Assembly (NCBI RefSeq): GCF_017744835.1
Contig: NZ_JAGIAM010000003.1
Coordinates: 186,001-250,000, forward strand
Origin: Sphingomonas sp.
Lineage (GTDB): Bacteria > Pseudomonadota > Alphaproteobacteria > Sphingomonadales > Sphingomonadaceae
Direction of reading: 5' to 3'
DNA length: 64,000 nt
Numbering within the stretch: position 1 is the first letter of the stretch; every line of letters starts with the position of its first letter. Positions 36,101 through 44,434 of this stretch are shown in pieces. The position numbers and the translations under genes were made by a program. The notes under the pieces were generated by a model, which saw only the letters and a program-made list of their open reading frames with translations, was not told the DNA's origin and did no database searches.

Positions 36101-36590
36101 GTACCGCGAACTCGCCATGATCGTTGACGGTGTCGACGCGGACGTAACCATTGGCCTGGAGCAGCGCCGCGAGCCGATCGAGCCCGATCCGCTCGCCGGG
36201 CGCCAGCTTCGCGACGAGCTGGCGGATACGGAAGGGCGTGAGCGTGCGCTGGCTCGCGGCGTTGACGGTGGTGACGAGCAGCCGGGGCTTGTCCGCCTTG
36301 CTCTGGAGCGCGTGCAGCGTCGCCAGCCGCTCGGCCATCACGCGCAGCGTCGGCGAGGCGCGGTCATAGGGAAGGCAGTCCCAGGCCGGATAGGCGAGAA
36401 CCTCGATCTCGGGCGCGAAGAAGGGCGCGGTCGAAGCCACCGCGCGCATCGCCGCCTCGTCGGGCGCTATGAACACCGCCGTGTCGCCCGCGCGCGCCAG
36501 GTCCGCCAGCATCCAGGGCAGGAAGCCGGTGGGAACCCCCGACAGCGTGAGGGGGCGAGTGGCGGAGAGGATAGTCTTCAGCTCGGGCAT
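33135..36590 (-). CDS. mfd: Transcription-repair coupling factor Mfd, 1151 aa
   Basis: Mfd removes RNA polymerase stalled at damage and recruits UvrA. The UvrB-like region is at the N-terminus (about 1-320), with GVPTGFLPWMLADLARAG. The RNA-polymerase interaction domain lies near 490-540 (LYVPVENLEVLSRYG). The helicase core has Walker A GDVGFGKTEVAL near 633, VVDEEQRFGVTHKE and TATPIPRTLQMAMSG. The TRG motif and the C-terminal TRCF domain follow. The length is normal. The ATG at 36588-36590 is the only good start. It is transcribed towards DedA, behind sdhE across a REP-like repeat. Confidence 0.96.
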   Translation of the reverse strand: MPELKTILSATRPLTLSGVPTGFLPWMLADLARAGDTAVFIAPDEAAMRAVASTAPFFAPEIEVLAYPAWDCLPYDRASPTLRVMAERLATLHALQSKADKPRLLVTTVNAASQRTLTPFRIRQLVAKLAPGERIGLDRLAALLQANGYVRVDTVNDHGEFAVRGGLVDLFPSGAEQALRLDFFGDEIESVRTFSPEDQRTTGRVDGFTLLPASEALLDEESIKRFRTRYREKFGATATGDPLYQAISDGRRLAGMEHWLPLFEERLETLFEHLPEGAVIVRDVAAEGAAQQRFEAIADYHQNRVRAESAAPGSYRPLAADTLYLSPEQWERALDAAAVHVATPFHEPESDRVLEFNVDGPRDFAPERASGANVYEAVTAHLAKVRKDGRKPVLASYSKGARERLAGLLADHGLKGARNAESWQEALGAADKGVALVVLPLDHGFTAPDVALLTEQDMLGDRLVRRSKRRKNTDAFLQELATLSPGDLVVHIDHGIGRYEGLTQIPVQKAPHDCVALEYAGGDKLYVPVENLEVLSRYGSGEEGASLDKLGGEAWQRRKSKMKERIREIAGELIATAAKRATRPAEVAEPDSGGYPAFVDRFPYEETDDQDRAIGDVLEDLGAGRPMDRLVVGDVGFGKTEVALRAAFVAAMAGMQVAIVCPTTLLARQHHRNFVERFQGFPIEIGRLSRLVPAGEAKATKEGLAEGKIDVVIGTHAVLAKGVEFKRLGLVVVDEEQRFGVTHKERLKSLKTDVHVLTLTATPIPRTLQMAMSGLRELSVIQTPPVDRLAVRTYVMPWDPVVLREALLREHYRGGQAYFVTPRISDLPDIEEFLREQVPEVRYVVAHGQMSPTEVEERMSAFYDKKFEVLVSTTIVESGLDIPSANTLIVNRADKFGLAQLYQLRGRVGRSKTRAYAYMTTPAQRVMTEAAEKRLKVLSDLESLGAGFQLASHDLDIRGAGNLLGDEQSGHIKEVGYELYQSMLEEAILDAKSGGLRDERPKDLSPQITVDAPILIPEEYVPDLDLRMGLYRRLNEVEDKQGIEEFAAELIDRFGKLPASTENLLRLIETKLNAKKACIAKIDVGPKGALVSFHEDTFPNVPGLLAYVDKLGETARLRPDMKLVINRAWADPKARLHGALQLSRGLAKAAG

Positions 36591-36604
36591 CTGTTCTCTG
36601 CTTC

Positions 36605-36685
36605 GTCATCGCCGTGAAGGCGGGGACCCAGGAATCACCGGCGACGTCGTTTGGGGCTCTGGGTCCCCGCCTGCGCGGGGATGAC
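36605..36685. repeat. REP-like inverted repeat between sdhE and mfd
   Basis: Units at 36605-36631 and 36659-36685 face each other: GTCATCGCCGTGAAGGCGGG and the reverse-complement type CCCGCCTGCGCGGGGATGAC. They are diverged relatives of the perfect pair at 8314-8418. Confidence 0.7.
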
Positions 36686-36690
36686 GGTGG

Positions 36691-36957
36691 TTATCTCGAA
36701 ATCGGCACGTAGTTCAGTGTCTTGAGGGCCTGCATCACGGTCCCGGCATAGCGTTCGGGCACGGGCTGCGTTCCCATCGCCCAGGCTATGATGTCGACAT
36801 CCTGTTCCTCCAGCAGCGTCTCGAACAGGTCGATTTCCGCGTCGGTCCAGCCCTCGGCATGGGTATCGAAGAAGCCGCCGATCAGCAGGTCGGCTTCCTT
36901 CACGCCGCGGTGCCAGGCGCGGAAGCGCAGGCGCTTGAGACGGTGTTCGCGGTCCAT
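36691..36957 (-). CDS. sdhE: FAD assembly factor SdhE, 88 aa
   Basis: SdhE helps attach FAD covalently to succinate dehydrogenase. The family signature is clear: LKRLRFRAWHRGVKEADLLIGGF, in which RGVKEAD corresponds to the conserved RGxxExD-type motif with Ala at one variable place. The C-terminus has ETLLEEQDVDIIAWAMGTQPVP. The length is typical. The ATG at 36955-36957 is chosen; the frame extends further with no conserved sequence. It is divergent from the small gene at 37134. Confidence 0.9.
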   Translation of the reverse strand: MDREHRLKRLRFRAWHRGVKEADLLIGGFFDTHAEGWTDAEIDLFETLLEEQDVDIIAWAMGTQPVPERYAGTVMQALKTLNYVPISR

Positions 36958-37133
36958 AGGGCTCCAACGGCAAAGGGCCGGCAGCGCGGGAATGCGCAGT
37001 CGGCGAAAGGGGTTGGCGCCCAGATAGGCCCTCGCGCGCGCGAAAGCCAGCATCGGCCCACCGCATAACTTCGCGCCCACGCACCGCTCACCCGCCGGTC
37101 GTCCTATATTCGGAGGGACTGAAAGGAACTCTC

Positions 37134-37337
37134 GTGGACGACAAACCCCGTTTCGTAATGCTCAAGTCGATCAACGGCGATCCCATGCTGGTGAACCTCC
37201 ACGCGATCCGCGCGGTCTCGACGATCACCATGGCCGGCGACGAAGTCAGCGTCATCGCCTTCGCGGGCGACCATGAAGTGGTGGTCGGCTCGACGATCCC
37301 CGAGGTCAGCGCCGCGATCGAAGCCGCGCGCGCCTAA
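37134..37337 (+). CDS. Small beta-rich protein, 67 aa
   Basis: A short protein with the pattern FVMLKSINGDPMLVNLHAI, then a V/I-rich strand region and SSTIPEV-like end. It resembles FlbD-type small proteins (LNGxxxxVNxxxI), but the match is loose and no flagellar genes lie near. It starts at GTG 37134 with GAAAGGAA upstream. It lies 41 bases before recG on the same strand and could be co-transcribed. Confidence 0.6.
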   Translation: MDDKPRFVMLKSINGDPMLVNLHAIRAVSTITMAGDEVSVIAFAGDHEVVVGSTIPEVSAAIEAARA

Positions 37338-37378
37338 CGCATTGGCCTTTGTCGGGCCGGGCGTATAGTCCGGCGCCG

Positions 37379-39430
37379 ATGCGGCCCGAGCTTCTCAATC
37401 CCCTGTTCGCCGAGATCACTGCGCTCAAGGGCGTGGGGCCCGGCCTTGCCAAGCCGCTCGAACGGCTGGGCCTCGCGCGCGTCGTCGACGTGGCGTTCCA
37501 CTTGCCCACCGGCTGGATCGACCGCGTGCCCCGCGACGAGCTCGACATGGCCGATGTCGGCCGCGTGATCGCGATCACGCTCACGCCGGTGAGCTACAAG
37601 ATGAGCGGCAGCGCGCGGGCGCCGGCGCGGGTCCAGGCGGTGGACGCGCACGGCAATTACGTCAGCCTCGTCTTCTTCGGAGGCAGCTCCGGCTGGGCCA
37701 AGAAGCTGCTGCCGCTCAACGAGCAGCGCTGGGTCTCGGGCCGGCTCGACCAGTACGGCCAGGAGCTGCAGATCGTCCATCCCGAGGTCTCGGAGACCGC
37801 CGACGGCGGCGGCCGCGAGGCCGTCTATCCGCTCTCGGAAGGCATAACGTCGAAGCGCATCGCCGGCTTCGTCGAGCAGGCGATCGAGCGCGCGCCCGAG
37901 CTGCCCGAGTGGATCGAGCCGAGCCTCAAGGCGCGGCATGGCTGGCCCGAGTGGAAGGCGGCGCTCGCCCGCATCCACGTCGATCCCGCCGACGCCAAGG
38001 CGCGCGAGCGGCTCGCTTATGACGAAATCTTCGCAAACCAACTCGCGCTGCTGCTGGTCCGCGGCGAGGCGCGCGCCAAGCGCGGCCGGCCGCTCGCAGG
38101 CGACGGGCGGCTGCGCGACCGGCTGCAGCTTCCCTATGCCCCCACCGGCGCCCAGGCGCGCACGATCCGCGAGATCGAGGGCGACATGGCGCAGAGCCAG
38201 CCGATGCTGCGGCTGCTTCAGGGCGATGTCGGTTCGGGCAAGACGCTGGTCGCGACCATGGCGCTGCTGATCGCGGCCGAGGCAGGCGCGCAGGGAGCGA
38301 TGCTCGCGCCGACCGAGATCCTCGCGCGCCAGCATTTCGAGACGCTCACCCGCACGCTGTCCGGACTCGGCGTCAACGTCGCCATCCTCACCGGCCGCGA
38401 CAAGGGCCGCGCGCGCGAGGCAACGCTGATGGGGCTCGCCGACGGATCGATCGACATCCTCGTGGGCACGCACGCGATCTTCCAGGAAGGCGTGGCCTAC
38501 AAGGATCTCGGGCTGGTGGTGGTCGACGAGCAGCATCGCTTCGGCGTCGCCGAGCGGCTGATGCTCCAGTCCAAGGCCAAGGTGCCGCCGCACCTGCTGG
38601 TAATGACCGCCACCCCGATCCCGCGCACGCTCCAGCTCGCGACGCACGGTGAGATGGACGTCAGCCGGCTGGACGAGATGCCGCCGGGCCGCCAACCGAT
38701 CGAGACCAGCGTGATCGCCGAGGACCGGCTGGGGCAGATCGTCGAGGCACTGGGCCGACATCTGGATTCGGGCAAGCAGGCCTATTGGGTCTGCCCGTTG
38801 GTCGAGGAGAGCGAGAAGACCGACATGGCCGCTGCCGAGGCGCGCGCGGCCGAGCTCCAGGCGCGCTTCGGCGGGCGGATCGGGCTGGTCCATGGCCGGA
38901 TGAAGGGCCCCGAAAAGGACGCAGTGATGGCACGCTTCGCCAGCGGCGAGCTGGGCGTGCTGGTCGCTACCACGGTGATCGAAGTCGGCGTCGACGTGCC
39001 CAATGCGACGCTGATCGTGATCGAGCATGCCGACCGCTTCGGCCTCGCCCAGCTCCACCAGCTCCGCGGCCGCGTGGGGCGGGGCGGGGGGCGCTCGCAT
39101 TGCATCCTGCTGCGCGGCGATCGGCTGAGCGAGACTTCCCGCGCGCGCCTCGCGCTGATGCGCGATACCACCGACGGCTTCGTCATCGCCGAGCGCGACC
39201 TCGAGCTGCGCGGCGCCGGCGAGCTGCTCGGCACGCGCCAGTCGGGCGAGATGCAGTTCCGCCTCGCCGCACCCGAGATGCTCCAGTCGCTGATGGTCGC
39301 CGCCAATGCCGATGCGCGGCTGCTGGTGGATCAGGACCGCGGGCTAGGCACGCCGCGCGGCCAGGCGGCGCGGCTGGCACTCTATTTGTTCGAGCGCGAT
39401 GCAGCGGTGGGCCTGCTGCGTTCGGGGTAA
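37379..39430 (+). CDS. recG: ATP-dependent DNA helicase RecG, 683 aa
   Basis: RecG reverses stalled forks and processes branched DNA. The N-terminal wedge domain includes ALKGVGPGLAKPLERLG and FHLPTGWIDR, with an OB-type segment containing SLVFFGGSSGWAKKLL. The helicase core has Walker A GDVGSGKTLVATM near residue 281, VVDEQHRFGV near 380, TATPIPRTLQ, TTVIEVGVDVPNA and QLHQLRGRVGRGG. The C-terminus has ERDLELRGAGELLGTRQSG. The ATG at 37379 is chosen; the frame is open for ten further codons. Length is typical. Confidence 0.95.
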   Translation: MRPELLNPLFAEITALKGVGPGLAKPLERLGLARVVDVAFHLPTGWIDRVPRDELDMADVGRVIAITLTPVSYKMSGSARAPARVQAVDAHGNYVSLVFFGGSSGWAKKLLPLNEQRWVSGRLDQYGQELQIVHPEVSETADGGGREAVYPLSEGITSKRIAGFVEQAIERAPELPEWIEPSLKARHGWPEWKAALARIHVDPADAKARERLAYDEIFANQLALLLVRGEARAKRGRPLAGDGRLRDRLQLPYAPTGAQARTIREIEGDMAQSQPMLRLLQGDVGSGKTLVATMALLIAAEAGAQGAMLAPTEILARQHFETLTRTLSGLGVNVAILTGRDKGRAREATLMGLADGSIDILVGTHAIFQEGVAYKDLGLVVVDEQHRFGVAERLMLQSKAKVPPHLLVMTATPIPRTLQLATHGEMDVSRLDEMPPGRQPIETSVIAEDRLGQIVEALGRHLDSGKQAYWVCPLVEESEKTDMAAAEARAAELQARFGGRIGLVHGRMKGPEKDAVMARFASGELGVLVATTVIEVGVDVPNATLIVIEHADRFGLAQLHQLRGRVGRGGGRSHCILLRGDRLSETSRARLALMRDTTDGFVIAERDLELRGAGELLGTRQSGEMQFRLAAPEMLQSLMVAANADARLLVDQDRGLGTPRGQAARLALYLFERDAAVGLLRSG

Positions 39431-39465
39431 TCCCACCGTCACCCGGTAACCACACGATAGTGAAT

Positions 39466-40878
39466 TCAGGCCTGCGTCCGCGCCCCATCATCCCGCAGCG
39501 GCAGCTTGAACACGAAGCGCGCGCCCATGCCGGGGGCGCTGTCGACCTGCAGCTCGCCGCCCATCGCGCGCGCGAGCAGCCGGGCGATGTAGAGGCCCAG
39601 CCCGCTGCCGCCTTGCTCGGCGGGGTCGACCCGGCCGAACTTGTCGAAGATGCGCTGCTGGTCCTCGATCGCGATGCCCTTGCCCTGGTCGGCGACGATC
39701 ACGCAGCCCATCGCCCCGTCGCGCTCCAGCCGGATCCACACCATCCCACCCGCGGGCGAATAGCGCACGGCATTGCCGATCAGATTGACGAGCACCTGCA
39801 GCGTGCGGCGGAACTCGCCGGTGACGGGCAGCCGCTCGTCGAGCCCCGGCTTATCGATCCGCACGTCCGATTGCGCCGCGCGCACCGCGAGCAGCCCGGC
39901 GGCGCGGCGCGCGACGTCGGCCAGGTCGATCGCCTCGGCCGCCGGCGCGAAGTCCGGCCGCTCGATCGCCTGCAGGTCGACCAGGTCATCGACCAGCCCG
40001 AGCAGGTGGCGCCCGGCGCTGGCGATGTCGTTCGCATATTCGGCATAGTCAGGGCGCAGCGGCCCGTCGGTCTGCGCGCTGATGCTGTCGGCATTGGCGA
40101 TGATCTTGCCGAGTGGCGCCCGCAGCGCGCGGTCGAGCCGCTGGCTGAACGAATCGGGGAAGCCGCCGAACGGCGCGGCGGGGGCGGGAAGGGGGGCGTC
40201 TGCCTCGGGCTCGGGCGCCGGATCGAGCATATAGGCGCCGCCGACGAAGCCGGCGAAGCGGCCTGCGGCGTCGATGCGCGGCGTCGCCTCCAGCCGGACA
40301 CTGCGTCCGGTGCCGCGGATCTCTGCCTTCTGCCCGTCGAAGCGCGCCTGCGCGGCGACGGCGGTGAGGATCGGCAGATTGCCCTCCTCGTCCTGCGCCA
40401 GGCTGAGCAGGCGCGTGAGTGGCTGGCCGAGCAGCGCGCTCGAATCGAACCCGTAGCGCGATCCCGCATCGACCGAGAGGAAAGTGATGCGCAGCGCCGC
40501 GTCGGTCTCCCACAGCCAGTCGGCGGCCGATCGGAAGAAGTCGCTGTCGCGTCCGGGCTCGGCCGCGGGCGGATGCCAGGCGGGGCGCGCGCGCCAGCCG
40601 CTGATCTCCAGTCGAATGCCACCGTCCTCGGGCTCGGCGCGCACCCACAGGTCGAGGTCGTCCTCGCCGTCGGCGACGATGACGCTGCGCGAAATCGCGA
40701 TGCCCAGCCGCTGGGCGAGCCGCGCGATCGTAGCGATCGGCGGCACCGCAATCGGGGTACCGATCCGCCCGCCGGCACGCTCGTTGAGCTCGGCGAGCCG
40801 CGCCTCGGCGTCGAGCAGCCGGCCGCGATTGTCGAGGCGGCCGATCGCGACGGGAAGGACGGGGTCCATCACGTTCAT
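39466..40878 (-). CDS. PAS-containing histidine-kinase-like protein lacking the phosphoacceptor His, 470 aa
   Basis: The protein has two PAS-like regions (about residues 10-95 and 113-215) and a Pro/Ala-rich linker (220-240). A dimerisation helix and a HATPase_c domain (about 350-462) follow. The ATPase motifs are intact: NLIGNAVRYSPAGG (365-378), VADQGKGIA (395-403) and GGSGLGLYIA (423-432). In the dimerisation helix the segment DRALRAPL (249-256) aligns with the usual SHELRTPL, with Arg250 at the histidine position. Autophosphorylation in the usual way is therefore not expected. It overlaps the DUF2336 gene by four bases. The start is the ATG at 40876-40878. Confidence 0.85.
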   Translation of the reverse strand: MNVMDPVLPVAIGRLDNRGRLLDAEARLAELNERAGGRIGTPIAVPPIATIARLAQRLGIAISRSVIVADGEDDLDLWVRAEPEDGGIRLEISGWRARPAWHPPAAEPGRDSDFFRSAADWLWETDAALRITFLSVDAGSRYGFDSSALLGQPLTRLLSLAQDEEGNLPILTAVAAQARFDGQKAEIRGTGRSVRLEATPRIDAAGRFAGFVGGAYMLDPAPEPEADAPLPAPAAPFGGFPDSFSQRLDRALRAPLGKIIANADSISAQTDGPLRPDYAEYANDIASAGRHLLGLVDDLVDLQAIERPDFAPAAEAIDLADVARRAAGLLAVRAAQSDVRIDKPGLDERLPVTGEFRRTLQVLVNLIGNAVRYSPAGGMVWIRLERDGAMGCVIVADQGKGIAIEDQQRIFDKFGRVDPAEQGGSGLGLYIARLLARAMGGELQVDSAPGMGARFVFKLPLRDDGARTQA

Positions 40879-41990
40879 GCCGGCCGCTCCGGGTGCCGGA
40901 GCGCAAGCAGCGCGGCGCGGTAGTCGGGGTGGAGCCGGATCGTATCGAGCGTCGCGCGCGCTTCGGCCGGCGGGATCGTCATCACGGCGTCGAGCGTATC
41001 GGCGAAGCGCTCCAGGTCGCGGCGCGGATCGGCCTCGCACAGCGCATAGCCGATCTGCGCGATCGTCTCGCGGCTGAGGTCGAGGCCCCGCAGCGCGAGC
41101 CACAGCCGTTCGGCGGCGGGATCGAGCACCAGCGCCCGCGCGGCGTCGTATCCGGTCCCCAGCGCGTGCGCGAGCAGCGCGACGAAGATGACGATGCGCT
41201 GGTCGCCCAGCGATTCGACGAGCAGCTCGCCAAGTTCCTGCGGCCGCGCGTCGATCGCGGCGGCAAAGCGCAGCGCCGCGGCCTCCAGCCGGTCGCCCTC
41301 GTCATAGGCGGCAAGGCTGCGCTGGGCGGCGTCGCAAAGCGTGCGGTCGAGCAGCGGCTGGGCGTCGGCCGGCGCAGGCGTGCGCTCGGCGAGCGCGGCG
41401 GCGACCCACCAGACGAGGCGGTGATGAAGATCGGCGGGCAGCTCGGCCTGGGTGATCTGCCCGGTCTCGGGCATCGCGCGGCGGCGGCTCTCCGCGACCA
41501 GCACGGCCATGGCGCTCGAAGCCAGCACGCGGTCGAGGTGCTGGACGAAGCGGTTGATCAGGCTGGGGCGCTCGGGCTCGTCGGGTGCGAGCATCGGCAG
41601 CGCGGCGCCGATCAGCTCCTGGCGGACGCGCGCGATCAGTTCGGCCATCAGCGCCGGATCGCGCAACACCCCGGCGCGGCCCAGCCGCTCGACCAGCGAC
41701 GGGCCCGGAGTCGCCAGCGCATGCGCCAGCGCATTCTCGCCGCGGCCGGAGAGCTGGCGGACGCCGTGTTCGCGGATCTCGGCCTCGATGCCGTCGATCA
41801 GTCGCTCCAGCAGCGCGGCGAGCGCGCGCCGGGCGCGCTCGTCGAGGCGGCCCTCTTCGGGAAGGAAGAAATCCTCGACTGCGACGCGTAATCCGCGATG
41901 GGCGCGCGCCTCCGCAGCCGCCGCGCGCGCGAGCAGCTCCTGGGCGCCGACGGCGACGCCATCATCCATGTCGACGGAATGGCCGGACAT
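40875..41990 (-). CDS. DUF2336 family protein, 371 aa
   Basis: A soluble, almost entirely helical protein of the DUF2336 family, found mainly in alphaproteobacteria. It has repeated helix pairs through the middle (LIARVRQELIGAALPML, LADLHHRLVWWVAAAL-like, LGELLVESLGDQRIVIFVALLAHALG). No catalytic motif is visible. It is the first gene of a two-gene operon with the atypical kinase, ATGA overlapping, which suggests the two proteins interact. The ATG at 41988-41990 is the start; ATG codon 8 is an alternative. Confidence 0.8.
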   Translation of the reverse strand: MSGHSVDMDDGVAVGAQELLARAAAAEARAHRGLRVAVEDFFLPEEGRLDERARRALAALLERLIDGIEAEIREHGVRQLSGRGENALAHALATPGPSLVERLGRAGVLRDPALMAELIARVRQELIGAALPMLAPDEPERPSLINRFVQHLDRVLASSAMAVLVAESRRRAMPETGQITQAELPADLHHRLVWWVAAALAERTPAPADAQPLLDRTLCDAAQRSLAAYDEGDRLEAAALRFAAAIDARPQELGELLVESLGDQRIVIFVALLAHALGTGYDAARALVLDPAAERLWLALRGLDLSRETIAQIGYALCEADPRRDLERFADTLDAVMTIPPAEARATLDTIRLHPDYRAALLALRHPERPA

Positions 41991-42025
41991 GATCCCCGAC
42001 TAGCCGAGGTCTCGTTAATGCGAGC

Positions 42026-43225
42026 CTAAGCCTTTTCGCGCGTGCCCTCAACCGCGGCCGCCAGCGTGGCGAAGGCATAGAGCGCCACCGCACCCAGCCC
42101 GAAGTGCGCGAAGCCGGCAAAGGCGAAGGGCGCGAGCAGCAGCAGATGCGCCGAGGGGCTCGCCCACCAGCGGCGGTGCCGCGAGGGTGCGCGCTCGACC
42201 AGCAATTGCGCCGCCACTGCGCCCAGCGCCAGCACCAGCGGCGTCGTGGAATCGATCCGTCCGCGCTCGATCCAGCCGCTCGCCAGCGCAACCAGCGCGA
42301 ACAGGCCCAGGATCGCGCGTTCGAGTGCGCGTGCGCGCCGCTCCTCTCCGCGCAGCGTCGCCATCGCCGATCCGGTCGCCAGCCCCGCGCATGCGAACAG
42401 TGCTGTCGCCAGCCCGCTGCCTTCCCAGCCCTTGAGGATCGCGCCGATCGAGCCCAGGCCCAGCACGCCGCCCAGCGCGACGGGCGTCCAGCTCGGTACA
42501 TTGCGGCTCACCAGCTCGGGCAGCAGTGCGCGGGCGATGCGAGTGAAGACCCAGCGGTCGGCCCAGTCGCTGCGGCGCTCGGTGAGCGCGGCGAGCACGC
42601 CGGTGTTGCGCGAGGCCAGTCCTTCGGCGCTGCGCTCGACGGCATGGCCGCCGCGCAGCCAGCTCGCAGTCAGCGGCACATGCTCGGCGCCCGATTGCGC
42701 GGCGACGCGGAGCAGCGCCGACTGGAAGTCGTAATCCTCGGGCATCTGCGCGATCTGTCCGAGTTGGCCCACCGAGATGGAAGCGATGCCCGCCCAGCAG
42801 TCGCGCATGTCGAGCCGCTCGATCGCGGCGGGCGAGGCGGCGTCGTCGGTGACGAGCAGCGCGTGCCCGCCCTCGGCCGCCATGCGGTCGAGCACCGGGT
42901 CGGTGGTGACCAGCCCGTCGGCCATCACCAGCACCCGCGCCTCGGGCTGCATCTTCTCGGCGGCTTCCTCGGCCGAGCGGACGATCTCGACCGAAAGTCC
43001 GCGGCTGCCCGCGCGATTGACCGCGGCGAGCAGGGCAGGGGTCATGCGCCCGACGGCGATCAGCACCTGCTCGGCGCCGGCCGAGGCGAGCAGGCGGATC
43101 TGGTATTCGAGCAGAGTCATGCCGCCGAAGGGCAGCGTCGCCACGAGCGTGCCCGGCCGGTCGCTCGCCTCGTCGATCGCGAAAATCAGCCCCGCCAGCA
43201 TGTTGGGGTGGTTAGAACCTGGCAT
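42026..43225 (-). CDS. Nucleotidyltransferase-like protein with a C-terminal membrane domain, 399 aa
   Basis: The N-terminal half resembles a sugar-nucleotide or MobA-like transferase: LAGLIFAIDEA, LPFGGMTLLEYQIRLLASAGAEQVLIAVG and VLVMADGLVTTDPVLDRM. The exact GxGxRM-type loop is not present. The C-terminal half (about 225-395) has four to five hydrophobic helices (for example VALGGVLGLGSIGAIL, ILGLFALVALASGW and HLLLLAPFAFAGFAHFGLGAVALY). The substrate is unknown. It should sit in the inner membrane with the N-terminal domain in the cytoplasm. The ATG at 43225 is preferred to a TTG at 43237. It follows the NamZ-like gene by 12 bases. Confidence 0.7.
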   Translation of the reverse strand: MPGSNHPNMLAGLIFAIDEASDRPGTLVATLPFGGMTLLEYQIRLLASAGAEQVLIAVGRMTPALLAAVNRAGSRGLSVEIVRSAEEAAEKMQPEARVLVMADGLVTTDPVLDRMAAEGGHALLVTDDAASPAAIERLDMRDCWAGIASISVGQLGQIAQMPEDYDFQSALLRVAAQSGAEHVPLTASWLRGGHAVERSAEGLASRNTGVLAALTERRSDWADRWVFTRIARALLPELVSRNVPSWTPVALGGVLGLGSIGAILKGWEGSGLATALFACAGLATGSAMATLRGEERRARALERAILGLFALVALASGWIERGRIDSTTPLVLALGAVAAQLLVERAPSRHRRWWASPSAHLLLLAPFAFAGFAHFGLGAVALYAFATLAAAVEGTREKA

Positions 43226-43237
43226 CGGCGTACGCAA

Positions 43238-44434
43238 TCAATAGCGAAGGAACGGCTGTCGCGCTTCGAGCCAGGCGGCCTCGTCGGCACGCGTGATCGC
43301 GTCGAGGTCGGCAGGCGTCGCGCCCGCATCGTCGACCCATTCGCGCAAGGCCGGACCGCCGTTGATCACGTCGATCGCGAGCTTGTCGAAGACATATTCG
43401 TACGGAAAGTCGCGCCACAGGTCATAGTCGGGATAGAGCCGCCGGATCGCCTTGAACCCCAGCGCCTGCAGCCGCCACGGGCGAAAGGCCTGATGGTCGT
43501 AACCCGGCCCCTCCGCATGGATGAACACGCCCGAGCAGAGCTGGCCGACATGCTTGTGGAAGGTCGGCTGGAACCACAGGTCGCGCAGCGTGCAGCCCGC
43601 CAGCCATTCGGGCGCGAAGCGACGCATCTCGGCGATCACTGCCTTGGCGTCGATGTCGGGCGCGCCGAACAGCTCGAGCGGGCGGGTGGTGCCGCGGCCT
43701 TCGGAGAGCGTCGTCCCCTCGAGCATTACCGTCCCGGCATAGGCCCGCGCCATGTTGACGTTGGCGGCGTTGGGGCTGGGGTTGATCCACGGCCGCTCGG
43801 GCGGCCAGCCGAAGCCGGGCGCGGCATCGGGCTGCCAGCCCTCCATCTCGATCACGCGGTAATCGACGTCGAGCTTGAAATGATCGATGAACCAGCCGCC
43901 CATCTCGCCCAGCGTCATGCCGTGGCGCATCGGCATCGGTCCCGCGCCCACGAAGCTCTCCCAGCCCGGCAGCAGCGTCAGCCCCTCGACCGGGCGGCCG
44001 GCGGGGTTGGGGCGATCGAGCACCCACACGCTCTTGCCATGCTCCGCGGCGGCCTCGAGCACATAGAGCAGCGTCGTCACGAAGGTGTAGATGCGGCAGC
44101 CCACGTCCTGCAGGTCGACCAGCATCACGTCGAACGTGCCCATCGACTGGCCGGTCGGCCGGCGCACTTCGCCGTAGAGGCTGAACACCGGCATGCCATA
44201 GGTCGGGTCGGTGAAGTCGGGCGACTCCATCATATTGTCCTGCAGGTCGCCGCGCACGCCGTGCTGCGGGCCGAACACCGCCGAGACATTGAGCCCGCTC
44301 GCGACCAGCGCGTCGAGCGAATGTGTCAGGTCCGCCGTCACCGAGGCGGGGTGGGCGAGCAGCGCGACGCGCCTGCCCTCCAGCGGGGCGCGGAGCGACG
44401 GGTCGGCGAGCAGGCGATCGATACCGAACTTCAT
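43238..44434 (-). CDS. DUF1343 / NamZ-like exo-beta-N-acetylmuramidase, 398 aa
   Basis: DUF1343 proteins include NamZ, which releases N-acetylmuramic acid from the end of peptidoglycan fragments. The family blocks are clear: LLAHPASV, FGPQHGVRGDLQDNM, DVMLVDLQDVGCRIYTF, VLDRPNPAGRPVEGL, PMRHGMTLGE, NVNMARAYAGTVMLEGTTLS and HIEGxRP-like PGYDHQAF. The protein has no signal peptide from this start, unlike exported members, so it may act in the cytoplasm on recycled fragments. The start is the ATG at 44432-44434, which overlaps the DOMON-like gene stop. The longer frame to 44518 overlaps that gene and is rejected. Confidence 0.88.
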   Translation of the reverse strand: MKFGIDRLLADPSLRAPLEGRRVALLAHPASVTADLTHSLDALVASGLNVSAVFGPQHGVRGDLQDNMMESPDFTDPTYGMPVFSLYGEVRRPTGQSMGTFDVMLVDLQDVGCRIYTFVTTLLYVLEAAAEHGKSVWVLDRPNPAGRPVEGLTLLPGWESFVGAGPMPMRHGMTLGEMGGWFIDHFKLDVDYRVIEMEGWQPDAAPGFGWPPERPWINPSPNAANVNMARAYAGTVMLEGTTLSEGRGTTRPLELFGAPDIDAKAVIAEMRRFAPEWLAGCTLRDLWFQPTFHKHVGQLCSGVFIHAEGPGYDHQAFRPWRLQALGFKAIRRLYPDYDLWRDFPYEYVFDKLAIDVINGGPALREWVDDAGATPADLDAITRADEAAWLEARQPFLRY

